A DNA stretch of 64,000 nt from JAAXGX01 sp965203565 (GCA_965203565.1 OZ241896.1:1736001-1800000), one strand, 5' to 3'. Counted from the first letter of the stretch, positions 8,241 to 15,500 are shown. The notes: a model not told the origin generated them from the letters alone. Program-made: numbers and translations.

Positions 8241-8884
8241 CCGGGACCGACACCGGCGTCGGGAAGACGGTGGTCTCGGCCGCCCTGCTGCACCGGTACG
8301 GCCGGGACGCGCCGCTCGGCTACTGGAAGCCGATACAGACCGGGACGCGGCGGGACGACGACACGGCCGAGGTGCGGCGGCTGGCCGCCGGCGCGCCGGC
8401 GGAGGCGCTCGACGACGGCGTCCGGCTGCCGGAGCCGGTCTCGCCGCATCTGGCCGCCGAGCTGGCCGGAACGACGATAGACCTCGGCGCGCTGATCGCC
8501 TCCGCCGCGCCCGTGCTCGCCTCCGGCCGCTGGATCGTGGAAGGCGCCGGCGGCGTGTTCGTGCCGATCAACCGATCCGAAACGATGCTCGACCTGATCC
8601 GCAGGCTGGGACTCCCGGCGCTGGTCGCGGCGCGGAGCACGCTCGGGACGATCAACCACACGCTGCTGACGCTGGAGGCGCTGCGCTCCCGCGCGCTGCC
8701 GGTGGCCGGCGTCGTCATGGTCGGCGAGCCGAACCGTCACAACCGGGCGGCTATAGAGCGCTACGGCGAGGTCGCCGTCGTCGGCGAGATGCCGCCGTTC
8801 GCCCCGCTGTCGGCCGAAGCGCTCGCCGCCTGGGCCCCGCGCGGGCTCGACCCGGACGGCCGGCTGGGGGAGGGGCTGCAATGA
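8219..8884 (+). CDS. bioD: ATP-dependent dethiobiotin synthetase (BioD)
   Basis: 221-aa cytosolic enzyme forming the ureido ring of dethiobiotin from DAPA, CO2 and ATP. It starts at GTG inside the end of bioF. The P-loop is GTDTGVGKT (9-17), followed by the substrate loop YWKPIQTG and the EGAGGVFVPIN motif that binds metal and nucleotide. The overlap with bioF (22 nt) and the ATGA overlap of its stop with the next start indicate translational coupling. The next gene, expected to be bioA, is broken after about a dozen codons. Confidence 0.9.
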   Translation: MRRGLFVTGTDTGVGKTVVSAALLHRYGRDAPLGYWKPIQTGTRRDDDTAEVRRLAAGAPAEALDDGVRLPEPVSPHLAAELAGTTIDLGALIASAAPVLASGRWIVEGAGGVFVPINRSETMLDLIRRLGLPALVAARSTLGTINHTLLTLEALRSRALPVAGVVMVGEPNRHNRAAIERYGEVAVVGEMPPFAPLSAEALAAWAPRGLDPDGRLGEGLQ

Positions 8885-8917
8885 CGTCGCACGACGCCGG
8901 GTCCCGCCGCAGGCTGT
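8881..8917 (+). pseudogene. 5' stub of a probable bioA
   Basis: An ATG overlapping the bioD stop (ATGA) begins MTSHDAGSRRR, a plausible aminotransferase N-terminus at the operon position where bioA normally follows bioD. After about 12 codons the sequence switches to TTTGAGGTGGTCCCGC and then an ATTTTTGGACA stretch, with no further homology, and within 36 nt the convergent RibD-like gene ends. Only operon position supports the bioA identity; the stub is too short to identify by sequence. Confidence 0.4.
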
Positions 8918-8952
8918 TTGAGGTGGTCCCGCATTTTTGGACAACCCGTCGA

Positions 8953-9828
8953 CTAACGGCGGAAGTCGAGGTCGAACAGGACGTCGTCGCCGAGCCGGAA
9001 GCACCGGCGCCGCGGGCGCAGCGCCTCGTCGAGCGACTCGATCGGATCCAGGGCGATCGCCGCCGGGCCGGAGCCGATCAGCATCGGGGCCACCGTGACG
9101 TGCATCCGGTCGAGCGCGCCGGCCTGCAGGAAACCGGAGACGGTCGCGCCGCCCCCCTCGATCAGCACGCGGCGGTAGCCCAGGCCGCGGAGCGCCTGCA
9201 GGACCGCCTTCGGGTCGAAGCGGCCGCCGCCTTGCCCGGCGGCCGGCATCAGCAGCACGTCTCCTTCGAGGCGCGGCGCCGCAGTCGCCCGCCTGCCCGG
9301 CGCCCGGCGCACCTGCACCGTCCGGGCGGCGCCGTCCGAGAAGACGCGCCGGCTCCGGTCGAGGCGCCCGTCCGGGTCGAGGACCACCCGCGCCGGATTC
9401 TCGCCCGCAGCCTCCCGCACCGTCAGGCGCGGGTCGTCGGCGGCGACGGTCCCCGCCCCGACCACCACCGCGTCGACCAGGGCGCGGAGCCGGTGGAGCC
9501 GCCGGACGTCGGCCGGGCCGGTGACGTAACGGGAATGGCCGGCGGCGGTCGCGATCCGGCCGTCAAGGCTCTGTCCGGCCTGCGCGATCGCCAGATCCGG
9601 GCGGATCTGCAAGGGCAGGAACAGGTCGATCAGATCGCGCGCCGCATCGCTCACGGCCGCGGAGGCCGTCCAGTCGCCGGAGGGGTGGACTTGCAACCAT
9701 ACGCCGGGATTGGGATCATGTTCAACGCGCACGGGCGCGCCGCCGGACTTCAGGTCCCGCGGCGCGGCGCGCAGCAGGCTCCATGCCGTGCGCTCGTCGA
9801 TGAAAGGGTCCACGCGGCAAGTATGCAC
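8953..9828 (-). CDS. RibD C-terminal-domain reductase (pyrimidine reductase-like)
   Basis: About 291 aa, using a GTG start at 9828 (an alternative GTG at 9813 gives 286 aa; neither has a clear ribosome-binding site). Residues from about 95 onward form a RibD_C/dihydrofolate-reductase-like domain: SLDGRIATAAGHSRYVTG, VDAVVVGAGTVAADDPRL, VLIEGGGATVSGFL and the end HVTVAPMLIGSG. It lacks the zinc deaminase domain of full RibD, so it would perform only the NADPH-dependent reduction in riboflavin synthesis or act on a related substrate. It is convergent with the broken bioA stub and divergent from ribA, whose start codon overlaps or nearly abuts its own. Confidence 0.8.
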   Translation of the reverse strand: MHTCRVDPFIDERTAWSLLRAAPRDLKSGGAPVRVEHDPNPGVWLQVHPSGDWTASAAVSDAARDLIDLFLPLQIRPDLAIAQAGQSLDGRIATAAGHSRYVTGPADVRRLHRLRALVDAVVVGAGTVAADDPRLTVREAAGENPARVVLDPDGRLDRSRRVFSDGAARTVQVRRAPGRRATAAPRLEGDVLLMPAAGQGGGRFDPKAVLQALRGLGYRRVLIEGGGATVSGFLQAGALDRMHVTVAPMLIGSGPAAIALDPIESLDEALRPRRRCFRLGDDVLFDLDFRR

Positions 9829-11001
9829 GACGAGGCGGACCGCGGCCTGTTCGATCTGCAGCGGGGGCGGCCCTTGTACGTCGCGCCGCCGGCCGGGTCG
9901 GCGCCCCTGCCCGGCGTCCTGGTGGCGGCGGTCGAGGGGCTCGGCCCGCGGACGGTGGACCGCCTCCGGCGGATCGACGGCGCGGCGCTCCGGCTCGCCG
10001 TGACCGATCGCCGGGCGCACGCCATGGGCTTGGCGAACGGCGGCCGCCCCGCGCCGCTCAGCCTGCGGCTGAACGGCGCGTCGAGCCCGGACGACATCCT
10101 GCGTCTGTCGGCGGCGCCCGGCGACTATTCGGGCGAGGTGCGCGACGTGCGCGAGGCGTCCGATCCGGAGGTCGGCGGACTGACGCTGGCGCGGCTGGGC
10201 CGCCTGATCCCGGCGGTGGTGGGCGTCCCGATCGGCCCGGCCGGCGCGCCGGCGCTGCGGCGGGATCTCGACCGCGGCGCCGTCCTCGGCGTCACCACGG
10301 CGCAGATCGGAGCGCTGGCCGGCGACACGAAGCTGGAGCTGACGCACGTCAGCGACGGGCCGGTCCCGCTGGAGGACGCGGAAGACGCCGCGCTCGCCTG
10401 CTTCCGCGAGGCGAACGGCCTGCTGGAGCACGTGGCGGTGCTCGTGGGCGACCGGACGCGGTGGCCCGATCCGGCGCCGGTCCGCATCCACTCCGCCTGC
10501 CTCACGGGCGACCTGTTCGGCAGCCTCCGCTGCGACTGCGGCGAGCAGTTGCGCGGCAGCCTGCGGGCGTTCGCGGCCCGGGGCGGCGGCGTGCTGCTCT
10601 ACCTGGCGCAGGAGGGGCGCGGCATCGGGATCGGCAACAAGCTGCGGGCGTACGCCTTGCAGCAGCAGGGGATGGACACGGTGGACGCCGACTGCGTGCT
10701 CGGCTTCGGCGCCGACGAGCGGCGCTACGACGCGGCGGTGGCGATGCTGGAGCACCTGGGGATCGACCGGATCCGGCTGTTCACCAACAACCCGGAGAAG
10801 GTGCGGGCCGTGCGGGACGCGGGCATCGAGGTGGCCGCCCGCGAGCCGCTCTACGGCACGCTCAACCGCCACAACCTCCGGTACGTCAAGGCGAAGGTGT
10901 CGCGCGCCGGCCACTGGCTGGGGGAGATGCTGTCCGGCGCCGCGTCCGCCGGCAGGCAGCCCGCGCCGCACGGAGGTTCGAAGCCGCAGAAGGCAGGGTG
11001 A
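9823..11001 (+). CDS. ribA: GTP cyclohydrolase II with N-terminal extension (RibA)
   Basis: 392-aa enzyme converting GTP to the diaminopyrimidine precursor of riboflavin. The catalytic core occupies about residues 195-370. The zinc cysteines are C226, C237 and C239 in CLTGDLFGSLRCDCG, the GTP-binding loop is QEGRGIGIGNK, the arginine/tyrosine region is GFGADERRYD, and TNNPEKV is conserved. The first 190 residues are an extra domain without DHBP-synthase motifs; similar N-terminal domains occur in RibA of some alphaproteobacteria. The last six codons lie in the sequence that is duplicated at 12010, so the left breakpoint of the downstream tandem duplication runs through the end of this gene. 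Confidence 0.9.
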   Translation: MHDEADRGLFDLQRGRPLYVAPPAGSAPLPGVLVAAVEGLGPRTVDRLRRIDGAALRLAVTDRRAHAMGLANGGRPAPLSLRLNGASSPDDILRLSAAPGDYSGEVRDVREASDPEVGGLTLARLGRLIPAVVGVPIGPAGAPALRRDLDRGAVLGVTTAQIGALAGDTKLELTHVSDGPVPLEDAEDAALACFREANGLLEHVAVLVGDRTRWPDPAPVRIHSACLTGDLFGSLRCDCGEQLRGSLRAFAARGGGVLLYLAQEGRGIGIGNKLRAYALQQQGMDTVDADCVLGFGADERRYDAAVAMLEHLGIDRIRLFTNNPEKVRAVRDAGIEVAAREPLYGTLNRHNLRYVKAKVSRAGHWLGEMLSGAASAGRQPAPHGGSKPQKAG

Positions 11002-11035
11002 TACTGACGCGCACCGGCGGCAGCGGGGAAGCGGC

Positions 11036-11230
11036 ATGGCGAACATCGACGGCACGGCGCTTGGCGAGCAGCTTTCCGGCGATTCCGCCGACGACACCAT
11101 CCGGGCCGCGGCGGTGACGACGTCCTGCGGGGCGGCGGCGGCGACGACTTTCTGATGGGCAACCCCGGCGAAGACCGGCTGTACGGCGACGCGGGCGACG
11201 ACACGCTCCGGGGCGGCAACGACGCCGGCC
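11036..11230 (+). pseudogene. gutted copy of the RTX gene
   Basis: It starts like the intact RTX gene at 12069 (MANIDGTALGEQLSGDSADDTIR), but one G is missing in the run at about 11103-11106, so the frame shifts and stops at 11153-11155 after 39 codons. Beyond that, the DNA still matches RTX nonapeptide coding sequence (a block equal to about 12500-12600), then jumps directly to the sequence after the RTX stop codon. The pattern fits deletion between repeat blocks. The copy has also lost two bases in its -10 region. Not functional. Confidence 0.85.
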
Positions 11231-11240
11231 TCGTCGGCGG

Positions 11241-11455
11241 CTACTGCAGATCGTCCGGAGTGAGTCCGGTCCGGCGGCTTGTTCGGGTCAGTATCCTGGG
11301 CCCGATCTCTTCGCGGTCGTGAAAGGCGAAAACGAAGTCGGGCCAACCCGTGCGCTGGAGGATGCGGTGAGAGCTCTTCCACGCTTCAGCGTCCAGCCGA
11401 TGCGGAGGAGAGCGCCGAGAACCCTGGCGGCTTTCGTCGCCGGCCAGCGCCTTAC
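11241..11455 (-). pseudogene. hicA toxin gene, frameshifted copy
   Basis: Homologous to the intact hicA at 14164-14379 but one base shorter (CTTCCACGC instead of CTTCCGCCGC near 11379), which shifts the frame in the middle of the protein. The GTG start that overlaps the hicB stop in the other copy is changed to GTA here. Both halves remain recognisable: TKAARVLGALLRIGWTLKR in one frame and SSHRILQRTGWPDFVFAFHD in another. Presumed inactive. Confidence 0.85.
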
Positions 11456-11658
11456 GCGGCCTCGAACGACACGTCCAGGCACTCGGAACGCGTTTCGCCA
11501 TGCTCCAGCCGGTCAGCCATGACACGGAGCGCCAGCGCCTGGACACGGGCGATGGCGTCATCCCAGTTCCGGCCGTAGCACATCACGCCGGAGAGCGCCG
11601 GCACTTCCGCCAGCCACCGGCCGTCGTCCTCGCGCTCCAACTCGATCCTGAACGTCAT
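11452..11658 (-). CDS. HicB-family antitoxin-like protein (left copy)
   Basis: 68-aa protein with the compact HicB/UPF0150 fold signature: FRIELEREDDGRWLAEVPALSGVMCYG then RVQALALRVMADRLEHGE. The ATG at 11658 has GGAGGAAGC just upstream (the sequence before it reads GGAGGAAGCAG). No DNA-binding domain is attached. It differs from the right-hand copy at only a few positions (W versus R in the NWDDA/NRDDA region; A versus V at the C-terminus). Its partner hicA is broken, so it is an orphan antitoxin that could still neutralise the toxin encoded 2.9 kb away. Confidence 0.75.
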   Translation of the reverse strand: MTFRIELEREDDGRWLAEVPALSGVMCYGRNWDDAIARVQALALRVMADRLEHGETRSECLDVSFEAA

Positions 11659-11721
11659 CTGCTTCCTCCATGATCGCATCCTGACCTGATGTGAAGCAAC
11701 TTCCGATCGAATCACGCCTTG

Positions 11722-11777
11722 TCAGCCAAGCGCCTCACCGCTCTCGGCGCCCCGCGCGGGGCTCCCACCAGGGCAGT
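11722..11777 (-). repeat. dispersed ~55-bp repeat, copy 5
   Basis: On the minus strand it contains CCCTGGTGGGAGCCCCGCG, then GGGGCGCCGAGAGCGGTGAG and GCGCTTGGCTGACAAGG, matching copies at 14640, 22036, 37398 and 41465. It lies between hicB and the creatininase fragment and is part of the duplicated unit. Confidence 0.75.
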
Positions 11778-11992
11778 TCACTTGGCCAGCCGGTCGATCG
11801 GGAACTCCCGGGCGTCGAGGATGACCTCCGCGAGCACGGCGCCGTAATGGTCCACGAGGCGCCTGCCGGCGTCGGCGCGGGTGGCGTCGCCGGCTGCGCC
11901 CGACCGGTCGAGATCGCCGGCGAGCCAGGCGAACGACGCCGCGTCGCTCCCGGCGTCCACCCGCCGGAGCATCCGCTCCAGAATCCGCCCCG
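11778..11992 (-). pseudogene. 3' fragment of creatininase-family gene
   Basis: Encodes the last ~70 residues of the creatininase-like protein at 14700-15500 (SDAASFAWLAGDLDRSGAAGD...EVILDAREFPIDRLAK), then stops matching at about 11992, where the second duplication unit begins. A deletion near 11870 relative to the full gene removes two residues. No start codon or active-site region is present, so it is a duplication relic. Confidence 0.85.
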
Positions 11993-12030
11993 AGCATCTC
12001 GATCGGGCGCCCGTGCCGCAGAAGGCAGGG

Positions 12031-12039
12031 TGATATACT
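12031..12039 (+). promoter_or_regulatory. extended -10 promoter of the RTX gene
   Basis: The sequence TGATATACT reads as TGn followed by TATACT (12034-12039), an extended -10 element, 30 nt before the RTX ATG; no -35 is apparent. In the duplicated left copy the same place reads TGATACT, a two-base deletion that destroys the spacing. Confidence 0.5.
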
Positions 12040-12068
12040 GACGCGCACCGGCGGCAGCGGAGAACGGC

Positions 12069-14132
12069 ATGGCGAACATCGACGGCACGGCGCTTGGCGA
12101 ACGGCTTTCCGGCGATTCCGCCGACGACACCATCCGGGGCCGCGGCGGTGACGACGTCCTGCGGGGCGGCGGCGGCGACGACCACCTGATTGGCAACACC
12201 GGCGACGACCAGCTATACGGCGGCGCGGGCGACGACACGCTCTGGGGCGGCAACGACGACGACCTGCTCTCGGGCGGCGCGGGCGGCGACCGGCTGGTCG
12301 GCGGCTCGGGCGTGGACACAGCGAGCTACTCCGGGTCGGCGTCCGGCGTGACGGTCAGCCTCGCCGCCGGCGCCGGGTCCGGCGGCGACGCGGGCGGCGA
12401 CACGCTCGACCGCGTCGAGAACGTCGACGGCTCGACGCATGCCGACCGGCTCACCGGCGACGACGGCGGCAACCGGCTCATGGGCGGCGCCGGCGGCGAC
12501 GTCCTGCGGGGCGGCGGTGACGACGACTTTCTGGTGGGCAACCCCGGCGAAGACCGGCTGTACGGCGACGCGGGCGACGACACGCTCTGGGGCGGCAACG
12601 GCGCCGATCGGCTGACGGGCGGCGCCGGCGACGACCATCTCGAAGGGGGCGCGGGCGCCGACACGTTCGTCTTCGGGTCCGGGCACGGCGACGACGCCGT
12701 GGTGGGGTTCACCGACGGCGAGGACCGGATAGACGTTGCGGCGCTGGGGGTCTCGGAGTTTTCCGGCCTGAAGACGACGACGACGTCGATCGGGACGCTG
12801 ATCGATCTGGAGAGTGCGGGCGGCGGCTCGATCGTGCTCGCCGGTTTCGCCGTCGACGACCTGGATGCGTCCGACTTCGTGTTCGCGCAGGAGGGTGCGG
12901 ACGAAACCGGCGGCGACGACGAGGGCGGCGTGAACGCTGGGGACACGAACGCCGGTGGTGACGGCACGAACGAGGGCGGCGCGAGTACGAACGACGGCAA
13001 CACGATCCGGGGCGACGACGGCGACAACCTGCTGCGGGGCGGCGACGGTCCCGACCGCCTGTACGGCGAGGGCGGCGCCGACACGCTGTACGGCGAAGGC
13101 GGCGACGACACGCTGTACGGCGGCGACGGTGACGACCTGCTCTCCGGTAACAACCGTGACACTGGCCCTGGCGGCAACGACGTGGTGTCGGGCGGCCCCG
13201 GCGACGACGTCATTGGCGTTGGTGATGATGGTGACGACACGCTCTCGGGCGGCTCCGGCGACGACAGGATCAGCATTCCATGGTGGGCGGATGGCGACAA
13301 CACGGTCTCCGGCGGTGATGGCGACGATCACATCCATGTCTCCGCTGATGGAGCGTATGGTGACAACACGGTTTTCGGCGATGCGGGTGACGATTCCATC
13401 AACGTCGGCAGTAATGGAAACCATACCGTTTCAGGCGGCGCCGGCAACGACGATATCTATGTTCAGGGCGGCTATGGCGGCAGCGATCTCACGGTTTCGG
13501 GTGATGCCGGCGATGACCGTATCTACGATGAAAATCCCGGAGACGACACGATATCGGGCGGTCCAGGCAATGACAGCTTCTACATAAGTGGTCAATCCAC
13601 CAACGGTGACAACACAATATCGGGTGATGCCGGCGATGACCGTATCGAAGATTACGGTGGTGGAGACGACACGATATCGGGCGGAGACGGGAACGATCGG
13701 ATCACGGCGCTCTGGGGTGACAACACGATCTCGGGTGATGCCGGCGACGACGAAATCAAGATTTACAATCCCGGAAACGATACGATATCGGGTGGAGACG
13801 GGAACGACTGGATCTGGGCCGACGCAAGGGACGGGAGCACTGTCGGCGACAACACGATATCAGGCGACGCCGGCGACGACCTTCTCGAGAGCGGCGCCGG
13901 CGACGACACCTTCGTCTTCCGGAGCGGGCACGGCAACGACACCGTCACGCGTTTCGGCCAGGGGGACGACGTCATCGACCTGACGGCGTTCGGCCTCTCG
14001 GGATTCTCCAGCCTGAAGATCTGGACGGCCTCCGGCGGGACGATGATCGACCTGGAGAGCCACGGCGGCGGTACGATCCTGCTCGCCGGGGTCGACCTCG
14101 CCGACCTGGACGCCTCGGACTTCGCGTTCTGA
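12069..14132 (+). CDS. RTX (hemolysin-type Ca-binding repeat) protein
   Basis: 687-aa acidic, Gly/Asp-rich protein made almost wholly of RTX calcium-binding nonapeptides (GGxGxDxLx). There is no signal peptide and no N-terminal enzyme domain. Residues about 1-215 hold one repeat block and about 216-277 a module of the type TFVFGSGHGDD...IDLES...DLDASDFVF. A G/D/N-rich linker follows (278-310), then a second block of longer, irregular repeats (GDNTISGDAGDD and similar) and a second copy of the same module ending in DFAF. Known RTX proteins are exported by type I secretion using a C-terminal signal, and the terminal module could serve this role. No ABC/MFP/TolC genes are in the window. The central part (about 13380-13850) is visibly less GC-rich than the rest. 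Confidence 0.85.
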   Translation: MANIDGTALGERLSGDSADDTIRGRGGDDVLRGGGGDDHLIGNTGDDQLYGGAGDDTLWGGNDDDLLSGGAGGDRLVGGSGVDTASYSGSASGVTVSLAAGAGSGGDAGGDTLDRVENVDGSTHADRLTGDDGGNRLMGGAGGDVLRGGGDDDFLVGNPGEDRLYGDAGDDTLWGGNGADRLTGGAGDDHLEGGAGADTFVFGSGHGDDAVVGFTDGEDRIDVAALGVSEFSGLKTTTTSIGTLIDLESAGGGSIVLAGFAVDDLDASDFVFAQEGADETGGDDEGGVNAGDTNAGGDGTNEGGASTNDGNTIRGDDGDNLLRGGDGPDRLYGEGGADTLYGEGGDDTLYGGDGDDLLSGNNRDTGPGGNDVVSGGPGDDVIGVGDDGDDTLSGGSGDDRISIPWWADGDNTVSGGDGDDHIHVSADGAYGDNTVFGDAGDDSINVGSNGNHTVSGGAGNDDIYVQGGYGGSDLTVSGDAGDDRIYDENPGDDTISGGPGNDSFYISGQSTNGDNTISGDAGDDRIEDYGGGDDTISGGDGNDRITALWGDNTISGDAGDDEIKIYNPGNDTISGGDGNDWIWADARDGSTVGDNTISGDAGDDLLESGAGDDTFVFRSGHGNDTVTRFGQGDDVIDLTAFGLSGFSSLKIWTASGGTMIDLESHGGGTILLAGVDLADLDASDFAF

Positions 14133-14163
14133 CGGGTTGACGGCTCGCCGGCCTCGTCGGCGG

Positions 14164-14379
14164 CTACTGCAGATCGTCTGGAGTGAGCCCGGCCCGGCGG
14201 CTTGTTCGGGCCAGCGTCCTGGGCCCGATCTCTTCGCGGTCGTGAAAGGCGAAAACGAAGTCGGGCCAACCCGTGCGCTGGAGGATGCGGTGAGAGCTCT
14301 TCCGCCGCTTCAGCGTCCAGCCGATGCGGAGGAGAGCGCCGAGAACCCTGGCGGCTTTCGTCGCCGGCCAGCGCCTCAC
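14164..14379 (-). CDS. hicA: HicA-type mRNA interferase toxin
   Basis: 71-aa protein of the HicA/YcfA double-stranded-RNA-binding-like fold: KAARVLGALLRIGWTLKRRKSSHRILQRTG then WPDFVFAFHDREEIGPRTL. The histidine in SSHRIL occupies the position of the catalytic His in the usual GSHxxY/F motif. Known HicA toxins cleave mRNA until bound by HicB. The GTG start overlaps the hicB stop (GTGTGA), giving a coupled hicB-hicA order. The glycine normally before SH is serine here, so activity should be tested. Confidence 0.78.
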   Translation of the reverse strand: MRRWPATKAARVLGALLRIGWTLKRRKSSHRILQRTGWPDFVFAFHDREEIGPRTLARTSRRAGLTPDDLQ

Positions 14380-14582
14380 ACGGCCTCGAACGACACGTCC
14401 AGGCACTCGGAACGCGTTTCGCCATGCTCCAGCCGGTCAGCCATGACACGGAGCGCCAGCGCCTGGACGCGGGCGATGGCGTCATCCCGGTTCCGGCCGT
14501 AGCACATCACGCCGGAGAGCGCCGGCACTTCCGCCAGCCACCGGCCGTCGTCCTCGCGCTCCAACTCTATCCTGAACGTCAT
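14376..14582 (-). CDS. hicB: HicB-family antitoxin
   Basis: 68-aa antitoxin with the signature FRIELEREDDGRWLAEVPALSGVMCYGRNRDDAIARVQ. The ATG at 14582 is chosen because GGAGGAAGCGG precedes it directly; an upstream in-frame ATG at 14639 has no such site. It belongs to the short HicB group without a C-terminal HTH, so autoregulation would need another mechanism. It is upstream of and overlaps hicA. Second copy at 11452-11658. Confidence 0.8.
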   Translation of the reverse strand: MTFRIELEREDDGRWLAEVPALSGVMCYGRNRDDAIARVQALALRVMADRLEHGETRSECLDVSFEAV

Positions 14583-14639
14583 CCGCTTCCTCCATGATCG
14601 CATCCTGACCTGACGTGAAGCAACTTCCGATCGAATCAC

Positions 14640-14699
14640 GCCTTGTCAGCCGAGCGCCTCACCGCTCTCGGCGCCCCGCGGGGCTCCCACCAGGGCTGT
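14640..14699 (-). repeat. dispersed ~55-bp repeat, copy 4
   Basis: Minus strand reads GAACAGCCCTGGTGGGAGCC, then GCGCCGAGAGCGGTGAGGCGC and CGGCTGACAAGGCGTG. It lies exactly between the creatininase stop and the hicB upstream region, and its GCGCC...GGCGC arms can form a short hairpin. Confidence 0.8.
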
Positions 14700-15500
14700 T
14701 CACTCGGCCAGCCGGTCGATCGGGAACTCCCGGGCGTCGAGGATGACCTCCGCGAGCGCGGCGCCGTAATGGTCCACGAGGCGCCTGCCGGTGCCGGCGT
14801 CGGCGCGGACGGCGTCGCCGGCCGCGCCCGACCGGTCGAGGTCGCCGGCGAGCCAGGCGAACGACGCCGCGTCGCTCGCGGCGTCCACCCGCCGGAGCGT
14901 CCGCTCCAGATCCTCCCCGAGCGGGCGGGCGGTTTCGATCTCCGCCGTTCGCACCAGGTCGGGCCGCAGGTGCAGCATCATCGCGGTCTCCACCGCGCCG
15001 CCGTGCAGCCCGTGACGCCACTCCGACTCCGGCAGGTCCACTCCGTCGGGGCGGGGGAAGAGGAAATAGTTGGCGGTGACCACGAGCATCCCCAGCTCGT
15101 CGCGCAGGCCGAGCGCCGCGGCGTCGAGCGCGGCGCGGTTCCCGCCGTGGCTGTTGGCGAGGACCAGCCGCCGGACGCCGGCGCGCGCCAGCCCCGCGCC
15201 GTGCGCGTGGACGACCGCGCCGAGCAGCGCCGGATCGAGGCTCAGCGTGCCGGCGAAGCGCGCATGCTCCCGGCTCGACCCGACCGCCGCCGGCGGCAGC
15301 GTCCAGGCCGGGAAGTCGTCCGGCAGACGGCCGAACGCCCGCGCCAGCAGCCCGAGTCCTATGTCGAGGTCGGTCGACAGCGGGAGGTGCGGGCCGTGCT
15401 GCTCGATCGCGGCGACCGGCAGGACGGCGACCGGATCGCGCTCGGCCAGCCGCGCCGCCTCGACCGTCGTCAGCGCGTGCCAGTATCGGACGGCGGACAT
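14700..15500 (-). CDS. creatininase-family amidohydrolase
   Basis: 266 aa. Metal-binding motifs of the creatininase/MftE family are all visible: the Glu and His in AAIEQHGPHLPLSTD with the Asp of TD, the His in LVLANSHGGN and the Glu in HGGAVETAMML. The family hydrolyses amide bonds in creatinine, in riboflavin/FAPy-type intermediates (ArfB) or in peptide cofactors (mycofactocin); the substrate here is unknown, although ribA lies only a few kb away. The ATG is inside the end of the FkbM gene (31-nt overlap), so it is the last gene of a minus-strand operon starting at 18537. Its 3' part is duplicated at 11778. Confidence 0.82.
   Translation of the reverse strand: MSAVRYWHALTTVEAARLAERDPVAVLPVAAIEQHGPHLPLSTDLDIGLGLLARAFGRLPDDFPAWTLPPAAVGSSREHARFAGTLSLDPALLGAVVHAHGAGLARAGVRRLVLANSHGGNRAALDAAALGLRDELGMLVVTANYFLFPRPDGVDLPESEWRHGLHGGAVETAMMLHLRPDLVRTAEIETARPLGEDLERTLRRVDAASDAASFAWLAGDLDRSGAAGDAVRADAGTGRRLVDHYGAALAEVILDAREFPIDRLAE

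Larger units (their letters stand above)
10981..11995. repeat. left (deleted) unit of a tandem duplication
   Basis: This stretch is near-identical in pieces to 12010-14920: first the RTX promoter and start, then one later RTX repeat block, then the RTX downstream region, hicA, hicB, the dispersed repeat and the 3' part of the creatininase gene. Identity starts at the GCCGCAGAAGGCAGGG stretch and stops just after CCCCGAGC in the creatininase sequence. About 1.9 kb of the RTX coding region is missing compared with the right unit. Several single-base differences indicate the duplication is not recent. Confidence 0.85.
12010..14920. repeat. right (complete) unit of the tandem duplication
   Basis: The full-length counterpart of 10981-11995, carrying the RTX promoter and gene, intact hicA and hicB, a dispersed repeat and the creatininase 3' region. 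Its left edge shares the GCCGCAGAAGGCAGGG stretch with the end of ribA. Confidence 0.8.

Noticed and set aside
8185..9822. Plus-strand frame that would lengthen RibA to more than 900 residues
   Set aside because: It is a shadow of bioD and is antisense to the RibD-like gene; only the part from 9823 shows protein-like sequence and the cyclohydrolase motifs.
12069..14132. Serralysin-type metalloprotease
   Set aside because: Although the TFVF...DF module resembles the end of serralysins, no HExxH zinc motif or protease domain occurs in the protein.
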